A stretch of DNA of 64,000 nt, from assembly GCA_016801885.1 (NCBI GenBank), contig CM028888.1:10808170-10872169 (forward strand). The letters run 5' to 3'. The stretch's first letter is position 1. Every line of letters begins with the position of its first letter. The notes under the pieces were generated by a model, which saw only the letters and a list, made by a program, of their open reading frames with translations, had not been told where the DNA came from and searched no databases. The position numbers and the translations under genes were made by a program. The stretch is from Toxotes chatareus (lineage: Eukaryota; Chordata; Actinopteri; Toxotidae). This document shows, in pieces, positions 32,401 to 43,090 of this stretch.

Positions 32401-34298
32401 AAAGTATAAACAAGGTGCAGCATAAAAAGCGACATGGTGCATTTAACTTGAGCTTATTGTTCTGTGGAAGTAATATTGCACTGCAAATGTGGTACAATAT
32501 TGCACAAGAGAGGGAATAATATTGCACAAGAGAAGGATACATTGCAACTGAGGAAAAGACATTGTCCCTTCACACCTCTATTCTCCTCACAAAATTACTT
32601 GTGTGCACCCCTCAACACTCTCTCTCCCTCTTTATGTCTTTCTTTCTGGCTCTCGCCTTCTCGCCCCTCGTTCTGTGTCACTGCAGGAACATTTAAGCTT
32701 CTGATAGAGTTTTCCGAGGAGTACCCAAACAAGCCTCCCACAGTTCGCTTTGTGTCCCGAATGTTTCACCCAAATGGTAAGTGGTGCAGCTGCTCAAACA
32801 CTCGTTCACTTTTCTAAAACCAAGGATTTTAAAATAGAGCAAAATTTCCGCATTCGCTTTATTCATAACCAGCATGTACAGCTTCCATTTATTTGTGTAT
32901 GACGTACAAGATGCTTGGACTTGGGGATGTAGCATGGTTTGTGCCTCCGTTATTTCAAGGTTTAAAGTTCCTCCTTTCCTCCTCATTCAAGCAGTTTCCT
33001 CCCATTCATCTCCTTTCCCTCTCCATGATGAAATGAATTTAGTAGGTTACATCAGACTGGCTGTATACTCCAAACAAGAAAGATTTTGTGACTTTGTAAA
33101 AGATCTTTCAAATGCACATTATATCATTTGAATTTGTGTGTTGTATTTTCTGATTTCTGATTCCTCCTTTTAACTTCCTGGGGGACTTGCTTTATTTCAC
33201 AGGGCTGTTGTCGTCTACATTGTGACAAATTTTTATATCATTTGGAGTAAACTTCTAGCTGGATTCATCTGCACCACATCTGTTTGCTGATTTGTTGTAC
33301 ATTCTGCATTTGCTAAACCTAAAGATATTTATCTCAGTGACACTGGTACAGAGACATAGTAAATTGAGTCATGATGTTGATCTCTGTGGTCTGAAAGCTT
33401 GAATGTGCCGTCTCTCTGTTTTCCAGTTTATGCAGATGGCAGTATATGTTTAGACATCCTTCAGAATCGCTGGAGCCCCACATATGATGTGTCGTCCATA
33501 CTCACCTCCATCCAGGTTGGTTGGTTGGTTTGACGGCCTTTACACAAAGTCCACAAACATGGTCCATCTGGCAACTGTAGCTGGAGTTTTAGGATTCTTT
33601 TTCTTGTTTGTTTTTTTGCTAGTGAATGGCATCTATGGATGCATTGGACTGGTTGAAATACATGGGGTATTGTCTTAGTTGGTGTATCTCAAATGCTTAT
33701 GTGAACACAAAACAAAAAATATTTTCTACTGTAGAAGTCCTTCCTATAGATTTGTAGCATAAAATGTGATGTGAATTATTAAACAAGACGTTTGTAGATG
33801 AGACTCCTGCATTTGGATGGGTACGTTTCAGATGGGATCATTTTTACTGAACTTTAGATAACTTATTTTGGTGGATGCTAAATTATTAAATGAAATGATT
33901 TTTTTTAGTTGATTATTCCTTTTCATGTGTAAATTGATGTGAAATACAGCCTGCGTTTTCTGTTCCAAAGGGAGAGAAAGACATCAGGGGTGAGAGATTA
34001 GAAAAAATAATATTCCAGAGTAGTAAATGCATTGATCTGTTTGCTCTCATAAATTTGGTATATGTATATTTTGTGTGTACATTGTATGCAAAAAAAAATC
34101 TGTCCTGGTATTTTAATGCTGCTCCACAGGACAAATGGATTTTTGAATTACTGATCTTCTTTTCCACAGTCGTTGCTGGATGAGCCAAACCCCAACAGTC
34201 CAGCCAACAGTCAGGCTGCACAGCTCTATCAGGAAAACAAGAGGGAGTACGAGAAGAGGGTGACGGCCATCGTGGAGCAGAGCTGGGTGGACGTCTGA
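26457..34298 (+). CDS. ube2b: Ubiquitin-conjugating enzyme E2 B (RAD6 homologue)
   Basis: RAD6-type E2 enzyme that, with RAD18, RNF20/40 or UBR ligases, ubiquitinates PCNA, histone H2B and N-degron substrates. Coding exons: 26457-26500, 30174-30254, 31069-31094 (only 26 nt), 32687-32776, 33427-33515 and 34170-34298. They total 459 nt, giving 152 residues plus TGA, exactly the family length. The start [15 protein letters not shown] is invariant in the family. The HPN motif is at residues 78-80 and the catalytic Cys88 sits in [12 protein letters not shown]. All introns are GT-AG and all phases agree. Against recalled human UBE2B there are about ten changes, including P-V-G for P-E-G near residue 44 and the C-terminus SWVDV for SWNDS. 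UBE2A is nearly as similar, so the B call rests mainly on synteny with cdkn2aipnl and ppp2ca. The exon 5 donor lies in a GGTT repeat. Confidence 0.96.
26727..27275 (+). other. 182-codon open frame in ube2b intron 1, function unknown
   Basis: Not recognised. The predicted product starts [13 protein letters not shown], followed by one hydrophobic stretch at about residues 20-45 that could span a membrane, and then Trp-rich, mostly polar sequence. Its ATG lies about 225 bases after ube2b exon 1, and a possible acceptor (TTACTTTCAG) lies a few bases before the ATG. It would need an alternative transcript from the ube2b promoter. Chance open frames of this length are uncommon but not excluded in 64 kb. 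Confidence 0.2.
28185..28490 (-). repeat. Repeat family A copy 2
   Basis: Contains TCCAAGGTGACGTCTTCAGA and AACAGTCCAAAACACAAAG, the reverse-complement words of the family. An end resembling ATTAGTCAGATATCAAAATAG follows near 28447. Orientation is opposite to copies 51.0 and 51.4 kb. Confidence 0.6.
29225..29292 (+). repeat. Repeat family A fragment
   Basis: Carries GGATTTTGGACTGTTGGTCA, then AAACAGGCAATTTGGAGACT, the central part of family A. Only this core is recognisable. Confidence 0.5.
31800..31862 (+). mobile_element. Possible truncated retroelement tail
   Basis: TGTTATGATTTGGTGCTACATAAAT resembles, from memory, a common teleost retroelement tail (GATTTGGCGCTATATAAATAAA). It is short and diverged, and lies in ube2b intron 3. 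Confidence 0.3.
32222..32560 (-). mobile_element. Truncated retroelement 3' end, minus orientation
   Basis: Starts with an (ATAGA)-type repeat (GAATAGAATAGCATAGAATAG), then ACTTTATTG and CATGTGCAACAAAAATTAGG, then repeated ATATTGCAC words at about 32472-32533. Read on the minus strand this is a retroelement tail ending in AATAAAGT plus a short terminal repeat, a layout common in teleost LINEs. It sits in ube2b intron 3, just before exon 4. Confidence 0.5.
33516..33532 (+). repeat. (GTTG)n run forming the ube2b exon 5 donor
   Basis: The exon ends CATCCAG and the intron starts GTTGGTTGGTTGGTTTG. The splice donor is therefore the first unit of a short tetranucleotide repeat and departs from the GTRAGT consensus. 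Confidence 0.8.
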
Positions 34299-36062
34299 GC
34301 TTCTCTCACTCTCTACTCCTTCCTCTCCATCACCCCTCTTCATTATCCCCGTACTTCAGTCTCTCATTTTTTACCTCATTGAGAAAAAAAAACAAACAAA
34401 AAAAACAGCAACTATATCAGAAGAACTCAAGTGCCACCCTGAAAAAAAAGGAAGAATGAAAAGACATCCAGAGAACAACCAAACCAGAATGGACATTAAC
34501 TTGCTTGCCAATACATCTGAGGAAAACGAGGGAGGGAAATCAATCTTATGTTTGTGTTTCTTGTCCTTAATTTTACTTTTTTTATTGCATGATGTGAAAT
34601 AAGTTATTGCTAACAGAATTTGTAATATATCTTTGTTGTTTGGTTGGATTTGGTTGAACTGTTAGTGTTTGAGTTTTACAGATTTTGTTTTTTTCCTTTG
34701 GAAATTTTCCTTCAGCGTTCAGCATATTTCCATGGAAGAACCCAGAAATGCCTTTTCAGAGTTGGTACCATCATTTTTCTTCAAGTTAGCCACAGATGCA
34801 GCTTATAAAGAACAATACTTGATCTGTTCCAGCATATCTCTGTTATTTTAAGACACTGCAGGTTTGGGCTCACAGACGTCACAGGCTATAACAACGCCAA
34901 GTCTCTCTTGCACTGATGAATCATGACTCCTTGGCTCGCCTAGCTCTGAGCTTTTATTTGAATCATTTCTTCTCCAAGATAGACAGTGATAGATGTTAGG
35001 GAGTGTTATGAGAAAGTAAATATTAACTCTAGGATGTGACAGGATTAGCTTGGACTGCGGATCCCAAAGTGCAGATCAGGGTTAGTTGAAAAGGCTGTGA
35101 GAATCCTGTCTGAATTAAGGAAATACTGTATTCACTTCAGTCAATGTTTGATTTTCCTCAAGCTAATTGAATCAAGTCTTACTGTCTTTCTTTATAAAAA
35201 AGTTTTCAAAATGTATGCAGAGCATAGCAGCCCATGAGCTAAGGAATTCAACAGTTCCTGTTCTTACCAGTATGGTTAAATCATGGCTCTCAGGGCTTGA
35301 GCAACTGAAAGAGCGAGTTGCTCTCTTTATTAACTATCGTAGTCCATAACATGTAGGGTAAATGCAGGACTGCATTTAAAAACCAGAGCTGGACTGTTCT
35401 CCGCTCCCTCTCCTGACAGCTCATCTCATGGTTGCGCCCACATGGTTTTCTAATTTCACCGCCACACAAAGTAAATGACTTTCAAATGCTTTGTTGCTGG
35501 TGACGCGTGTCCGCCTGAATTAAGTGTCGGTGATTTTGATCCTTCTCTTAAAATGACAAGGCTGACATACAAATTGACAAAACAAGCTGAGGATAAAAGC
35601 AGTGCTGTTCAGTGCTTTATACTTTTTTTTTTTTTTTGCTCTAAATGAGAGCAGTGAAGTGGAGGATTGACAGCAAAGTGCAACAGAGACGACCACACTC
35701 GCATACAGTTCAAACCCTGCTTCAACAGTGTGACATCTGCAGTTTTCTTTAAGTTCTTTTCATGCCTGCATTTGTCTTCTGTTTTATTTGTATGTGATTG
35801 TATGTACCCAATTGAAAGACCACTTGAGTATAAATTCATGACTTAACCCTGCCCAACTCCAGCTAAATAATCAACAGAAGACATTGTCATAAAATGAGAG
35901 TTCCTCTTTTCTGATGGCAGTAAAGGTCATATTGTGGTTAGTGACTTATTTCACCTAATAAGCAGAAGGGATATGTTATAAAAAAATTTTGTGAATTAAA
36001 CAAAAAAAAAGTATACTTATAACAATATGCTGTATAAACATAATAAAACACATTTTTCAGAC
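34299..36062 (+). other. ube2b: ube2b 3' UTR (extent uncertain)
   Basis: Sequence after the ube2b stop codon. An AATAAA hexamer at 36042-36047 is a plausible distal polyadenylation signal and would give a UTR of about 1.75 kb. No coding sequence was recognised here. Some open frames (34669-34851, 35167-35349) look like chance. Confidence 0.45.
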
Positions 36063-37230
36063 TTTGAGACAGGTTTTGCTGCGTGATTTATTTTTGCTGT
36101 GTTTAAAGTGTGTTCTCGAATAGAAGTTTACCTTTTTGGTCTTCCCATCAATGAATACATTCATTCATTCCTTTCTTACTTACTACCTCATCAGTAAAAT
36201 TCACTAAATCTATAATTGTTTCACACAGCATAGTCCGCTGTGAAGTAATGTGAATCATATGTTCAGTCTGTCAACATCAGTGGAACTGTTCAGATCCACA
36301 TGTAATATAATGATAATACTGATTCTCTGTTTGTTTTCCTGCTTTTAGGGGGTCTCCATCATCACAACACTTGTTAATTCTCCATGTTTCTTCAAGGTAA
36401 GGGTCCCAAAATCACTGCAACCTTCAAAAATCAGAACAGAGAAATTACTTTTTTTTTTTTTTGCTTGATTACGCAGGATTAAAATATTGGCTGCAATCAG
36501 AATTAGTTATGTTTCACTTTGTTACGCTGAAGGACAGTCTACAGCTAAAAATGTGGAGAAGTACTGACGTTTTATTCCATTTTTGTAAAGCCATTTGAAT
36601 AGATAGCTAGACAATGTGTCGTGATTTAAAGTTCTACGAAAGTGCAACTTCACTCAGAGTTACTCTACCCTAGGTTTTGCCCTTCATCCTTTTTGGTATA
36701 TGCCTGAAATGTGTGAGGTGACAACAGAAGAAAAGTTATGCCCTAAAGATTATCACAGACAGCATCAAAGTCATCTTTACATCATTCTCAGGGAAAAAAA
36801 AGACAAAATATAGTTCTGTGAGAAGAAAACGCAAGTCTTTTATTGTGCTCCAGACAGGGACATGAGGATGGGATCCAGTGTCATATTGCATCTGAACTTT
36901 TATAAAAACACTGAAAACAATTAGTACACTTATAAAAAGGAAAAACAACAATGTAGAGATTGACGGGCAGTGAAGCTCAAAGTCAAAACATCTGTAAACT
37001 GCCTCTATATAATTAAAATGCTAAAAACCCCATCTTTCTGCATTACATTAAAAAAAAAAAAAACCATTATTGGTGTTCACACTTGTAACGTCCATCATAA
37101 ACAATGTAGGACAGTAAGAAAACCACAGAAATGTGGTCCGACGTAACAAGCACAGCCTGTGTGTACGTATCAGCTAAGTCCCGTCAGTTTTGATCCGATA
37201 CAACCAGAAGAGACGATACAGCTGAGCTGG
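36063..37230. other. Convergent region between ube2b and cdkn2aipnl
   Basis: Short tail-to-tail interval. A minus-strand AATAAA at 36844-36839 is a candidate poly(A) signal for cdkn2aipnl, about 390 nt after its stop. A small plus-strand exon-like piece at about 36350-36396 (CTTTTAG before it, GTAAGG after it) has no recognised coding content. Confidence 0.5.
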
Positions 37231-37309
37231 TCATCGACCCTGTGGCAGAAGAGAGAAACACATGAGGATTTTTTTCCCTATAATTTAGACATCTGTGTGT
37301 CTGCGTGTA

Positions 37310-37354
<45 letters not shown>

Positions 37355-38283
37355 ACAGTCTCACCTGTTGCTTCTTCATAATTTCGTCTCTTGTCTTGAA
37401 GACCGGTGCGTCTTCCACCACGATACCTTCAGCCATTTCCTTCACTTTGTCCAGAAGCTCTGTGCTATAACTGTTGATAACAAGACAGAATGAGACAAGC
37501 TGATGCACAACTGTGAAAAAAATTCAATTGCTTCATGTCATGCTACTGTTTTTGCCCCACAGTTCCTTGATTTAAAAATGTGAGCTCCTCATCACCATCA
37601 CAAGACTGCAGCTGCAGTTTTCACTGAGCCTTGTTGTTGTTTCGCGTTTTATGGACGCAGGGGGCAGCAGTGAGCCCACCATGTGTTGAGCACATGAAAC
37701 GAAGAAGAATCCGCACTCGAAAACATTCACGAACAAGCCGCACTCAGGTACGTTTTGTGACTTATCAGAGGTAACATCAGACAAGATGTTTAACTTTTAG
37801 AAGAGGAATGGATTCCATTGCGAGGACTAACTGATAGTTTTGGAAAATATTTCTAAAGTAAGCTTAAACGACATCGTTAAAGTCAAGCTGGTCTGAACTC
37901 TGCAGCTCTGCTCTGGTTCAACCTCCTGGACTGAGGAGCTTTAGCAGCTGTGGGGTGGTTTAATATCCTCCAGCTCAGGACAAAAAGAAAACAAAACATA
38001 AACACACAGACGTGTCCCATAAAGGGCGCGTTTGTATTAAACTGTGGCGGTCATAAAAACAGCTTGTGTTCACGCACCGACAGCCGAGGAAGACGTTGTT
38101 GGCCCAGACCATGGACAGAGAGAGCAGCTGATCCCGCTGCTCGTAGTCCTTCATGTTCCGCAGGATGAACTCCCTCCTGGCCAGCCACTGCTTGTCACTC
38201 TCCCAGTAACCTCGAAACGTTTCCACTTGTTCGGCCAGAGCTCGGTTCTGTTGAATAAAATCATCCACGTCCAGGGCAGACAT
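37231..38283 (-). CDS. cdkn2aipnl: CDKN2AIP N-terminal-like protein (XRN2-binding XTBD domain)
   Basis: Small protein made almost entirely of the XTBD domain, known in this family to bind the nuclear 5'-3' exoribonuclease XRN2. Coding exons: 38283-38078 (206 nt), 37470-37365 (106 nt) and 37239-37231 (9 nt, codons Gly-Arg-stop). Together they make 321 nt, giving 106 residues plus TGA; human is about 116, with a longer N-terminus and a small loop insertion. The core RDQLLSLSMVWANNVFLGCR, then YSTELLDKVKEMAEGI across the splice, matches the human protein closely. All junctions are GT-AG and in phase. Intron 2 is only 125 nt, and about a third of it is a CA repeat. The gene lies tail-to-tail with ube2b, as in human. 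Confidence 0.94.
37313..37352. repeat. (TG)n microsatellite inside cdkn2aipnl intron 2
   Basis: A TG run of about 40 bases. On the transcribed strand it is a CA repeat starting about 13 bases after the exon 2 donor (GTGAGACTGTGGA then CACA). Confidence 0.97.
37471..38077 (-). other. cdkn2aipnl: cdkn2aipnl intron 1
   Basis: Intron of 607 nt with donor GTGCGT and acceptor TTATCAACAG. No other feature was recognised in it. Confidence 0.9.
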
Positions 38284-38420
38284 CTTGCTCTTCTCCCCGG
38301 CCGAGTCAACGAATGCGTGTTTCCTGTCTTCGAAGCGGGTCTGAGAACTTGTTCAGCGAAGCGTGTTTCCTCCAGCGCCACCCAGTGGTGGAGGTGGAAG
38401 TTACGACCTGCACAGTGATG
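38284..38420 (-). promoter_or_regulatory. cdkn2aipnl: Predicted cdkn2aipnl promoter and 5' UTR
   Basis: CpG-bearing sequence directly upstream of the ATG (AGCAAGATGTCTGC). No TATA box was seen. The boundary is inferred from where base composition returns to AT-rich. Confidence 0.45.
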
Positions 38421-38862
38421 TCAGTAAACTGTCGCAATACATTACATGTAAAAGTCCTGTATTCAGTAGCTTATTAAAAATAAAAATTACAAAAGCAGTA
38501 ATGTTATCATTACTCCTGTGATCCTTCCCTACTGTGACGTATCAAAATCTGGGTTAAAATTGAAGTAGTTGCCCCTCACTGCCTTTAATGGCTGCCAGTG
38601 AGCCATGCAGATTTAGGCTTCTCAGGCTTTTATATAAGCTTTGTCCTTCTGTTTCTTGTTTTCCCAGAAGATATAAATACTCACACACACACACACACTT
38701 TCATTTTTCTGCCTTCTTCATATGAGCAACACCCTCATATGAGCCAGCCTCTGTTGGCACTTGGCCAGCCTGCCAGGAATATGATCAGAGAGAGACACTG
38801 GACTTTTAACCTCCAGTCTATGTAAAGAGGCTTAAGGACAGTCATTCATGCTTACAGATATG

Positions 38863-38885
38863 CACACACACACACACACACACAT
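38863..38885. repeat. (CA)n microsatellite
   Basis: CA run upstream of cdkn2aipnl. A shorter one lies at about 38680-38698. Confidence 0.9.
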
Positions 38886-41800
38886 ACATACACACTGATA
38901 CAGCAGAGTGGAGGATTTGGGGCTTGTTTTGACATGAAGTCATTCATATGCAAAGGAATTCCAGAGGAAGGCAAGCCAACATAAAGTCAGAGGGACAGAC
39001 AGACCAGCTCACTGCTCCATCACTGGTTTTGTTTCCACAGCACAGTAAAACCCAATTTAACTGTAAATCACTGTCGAAGGCCCAATTACCACTGTCTTGG
39101 GTAATCTGATCATGAAGTGGACAACTCTAAGTACTGGTGTGAATGCACCCAAGGACTCTCATGGAGATCAGATCACTCAGACCACATTCTGAACCAAGGA
39201 CTATGATTTGCTGTGAACTCCTTTAAATTAAAGAATGGAATAATCCCAAAGAAATTAGCTTTTTATTCTGAACAGAAATAAATAATCAGCATGCCAGAGA
39301 CTTGTTTATACTTTAAAATGGCAGAATGGAAACTGGAAACTAAAAGTTCTACAAAGAAAAGTGGAGACTTGCCAAAAAACTGTAAAGATGATCATTGATA
39401 CAATCAAAATGATACAAATATTATTATTATTATGACATTCATTTTAAAAGGCTTTATATAATACACATGCAAATGTTTAAATTAGACACACAAAAAACAA
39501 ACCCTTGCAAGCAATACATCTTTTTTTATATGTCAGTTTTTTAAAAACCTGAAATTAGTTTCACAGCAGCTGTAAAGGAGCAGTAGAGACAGCCAAAGAG
39601 AGACTGAGCAGGTTGAAACAACAGTCAAACATGCAAGGATGAAATAATGCCTGTGCAGATCCAGACAGGAGTCTTTAAATGTGCAGCCTGACAGGTTTGG
39701 TGATGGAAGCTGATAAAAGGACTGTCTTTCCTTTAGAAATATACAGCATTCATTCTCCAAATATAAATCTGAGGAACACCACAGGCGGAAACCAAACTCC
39801 AGGCTCCATGCCCCCCCGGTGAGCTGCAGGTGTAAATTTGTATTACTGTTTAAACATAAAACCCTTTGAAAAACACCAGCATACCAGCTCAGTTAGCTTT
39901 GATATACTAAGCTGGAGGCCAAGAAATCAAACAGCTGGCCAGGGTTTTTTTTGTTGTTCATTTATGATCTTCTTGCTGTAGGTCTAAGCATGAATTTTCA
40001 TTTGCTTTTAAAAGTTGATTCAAATTGCTCAAAGGAGCAAAAGAAACTGGAGACCATCTTTCAATGGGATCACACCAGCAGCAATGCCTGTCAGCATGTT
40101 GATGTTCTGAGCCATGAGTACTCAGCAGTCATTACTAGCCTAAATTATTACATGAGTACTCAGTACACATATGTTGGATCACACTCATCTTCAATCTCAG
40201 CCTTCATTTTCATCTCAGGTACACACTTGCAAAGTTTAGTGACTGCGTCTTGCACGGTTGTGATGCTATTGCGGTGACAAAATCTGTCCACAGACAGACA
40301 AAGTAGTCAAAACTACCACTGTGGTAGTTCACAGTAGGTGACTCTAGGACCACATTTTGCCATGATGACACACACACACACATGCACACAGATTTACAAG
40401 ATTAATACACTACCAGCCTGTTGCGGCTGGTAACAATTTCAGCTTTGCCAGGTTTCTCTGGGTTTACAACAAATTCGAATTTCAATTTCTGAGCAACCCC
40501 AAAAAAAGGAGGCTATGGGGGGGGGGGGTTAAACATCACACAGATGTTTCAGCTTCATCTTGTTCTCCATAGAGGTCTGAACATTGTAATTCTATTTCCA
40601 CAGAGTGTCAGTTTACTACAAGTGGTTACAAAACTTCTTCCCAACAGACCATGCTCTCCTGATTCTCGTCAGACATGAACTAACTCCTGATCCCATCTGC
40701 ATCTTCCCTCTGCCTGCTACATTTTGTATGCATGCACATTCAAACACACAACCCTTGTGCACCTAATGCCACAATATTTCCTTTAAACAAAAACACATGA
40801 GGCGCACATATGCATATGTGTAAATAACTGAGCAAACACATTAACATCTTGACTCATAACCACTGACCTTATCACCGAGTACCAACACCAAACCAATTTC
40901 TGTAGGAAGTGTGGCCCCTAAAATGTTCTTGCCTTACACATTTTGGCTCTGTTTTCTTTCCTCATGAGTCAGTCCTAGAAAGACAAGAAAACACACAAGT
41001 AAGCACTCATAAAAAAAAAAAAACACACACTTTCGCCGCCTCTCAAATTTCCCCCAGAAAAACCACCAGCAGCTCTCCTGAGTATGTTATATTTTGGTCA
41101 GTGTCCAAGTCATACAAGTCGCCGCTTTATTGAGTGAACTAACCCATTAAGTTTATGGCCTCGCTCTCCCCCTCTCACTCTGCCTGAAATATACACTGAT
41201 GCTGAAATAATACACTGCGCTCCAGCCAGCTCTGGCAGACAGCCGTTCTTGATGAGTCACCTAATGTATGCTTACTCAGGAGAAAACTATAATTGGGAAA
41301 CACGCAGACAACAGGTAGACCTTTCAGGCAGAGTCCTGCGGGACTGTCAATGAGAGAGGATTTAAGGCGCCACTCTGTAAAGTGGCTCTGAAAATCAAGG
41401 TTACTGTGAGAAGATTCGTTTATTTGTTTATTTTCTTCCTCTGTTCACATTTTGGGGGTATTTTGAACGTTGTGCGCTGACAAACATCCCAAGAAAAACA
41501 ACATCATCCAAAATGTCCAAATGTGACATATGTTTAAGCTCATGTGACAAAGTGCTTTAGCAGCTGTAGGGATTATGACTTTTGTCCATCAGGAGCAAAT
41601 GAGGACATATGTTGTTATGATAGAGCCACAGAGGGAGGAGGTCAGGTCAACAAAATGTCAGACTTTGACACATGACACTGCTACTGACACTTCCCATTTC
41701 CTACTGACAGCCGATGATGCTTTCTTTTAACCATGAACATGATCTTTTCCGAACGTTGACCAAGTTGTTTTAAAACTGAACCCAACAAACCACAACCATA

Positions 41801-43047
41801 GTAGTGGTAGATCATATTGTCAACAGAGGTATCAGATAAAAAAAAAAAATGCTAACATGGGTCATTCTGAAGGACAATTGCAACAGGCTCAGTTGGCTCT
41901 GATGTTTAAGGGAACAGGCAGCAGTTCCTTTAAAGAGTTAAGAAATGCACCTTTAAACGTCTTCAGGGAAATTGAGCTGTTCTAATTTGCAAGTCGCATT
42001 ATTAACAAATCCATTATATCATGTTTCCAGTCTTTCTTCCTGTTGATGCTGTTTCCTGTTTGCATGCAAATTATGGTGAATGAATGCAAAAAAAATTTTT
42101 TTCATTTTGAAAGGAAGTGGCTCTTGTTTTCATCAAATCAATACAACTTGAGCCAAACAAGGCTTCAACCTTTAACTGTTACTGTCAAAAATACTCATGA
42201 GAGGACCAAGAAATCAGACGTTGTCAAGGATAAAGACATCTAATAAATCTGTTTAAATGCCTTTTGTGCTTTTCCTCCTTTTTTGACCTTTCCTCAGTGA
42301 ATGTTGACGCCACAGGCAAAATTTTGTAAAATTGCTCAATAAAAAATATAAATCCTTAGCTGCAATCATGCAGTTTTGTTTCACACATCAGTAATATTTA
42401 TGTAAATCTTAATGTTAAATTATGATTATGCATTACAGCTATTTTAGTTGTGAGCATTAACATGTAGGGGGTAATGCAAAATTAGCTCATTAGCCATCCA
42501 GGGAGCGAGTGTAACAAAAAAAAAAAAAAAAATCACCAGAGAAGAAAGAGCAAACTTGAAACTTGGTGGAAAATGCTTTGTAGTTTGGAGCAGGACTATC
42601 AGAAGTAGGCTACACTTGACATTGCTTTGACTTTGTTACCCTACAACGGAGGGATGCTTACACATTTTAGGCTTGGGACCCAAGTGATAAATGTAGTCCG
42701 TCATCCTGGGACCCAGACTAATTAAAAACTAGTGCTCTTGACATGCAGGCATGCTGGAGCAGTAGGGCCTGCCAGCTATTTCAGGTCCTGAATCCTGACC
42801 CATTGTTTAAAAAATTAGGATATATACCCATCTAATGGCCTAATTGCAGTTGACATGGATACTGGGGCCATGAAACAGACTGTAGTCTCCCTACAGGACA
42901 CTAACTTTATTCTAACACCACCACACAGCTGCCTCTAGATGAAAACTGTCATGTCTGTATTCACATATTGATCTTATTTCCTGCAGTGTGTGGTTATGAA
43001 AATCAAGTGCAACCTATGTCATGGAAAAATAGTGTAATGTTGGCTGA

Positions 43048-43090
43048 TCCTGTGTGTGTGTGTGTGTGTGTGTGTGCGCGTGTGTGTGTT
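43048..43090. repeat. (TG)n microsatellite with CG interruption
   Basis: TG run broken by GCGCG at about 43075-43080. Intergenic. Confidence 0.9.
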
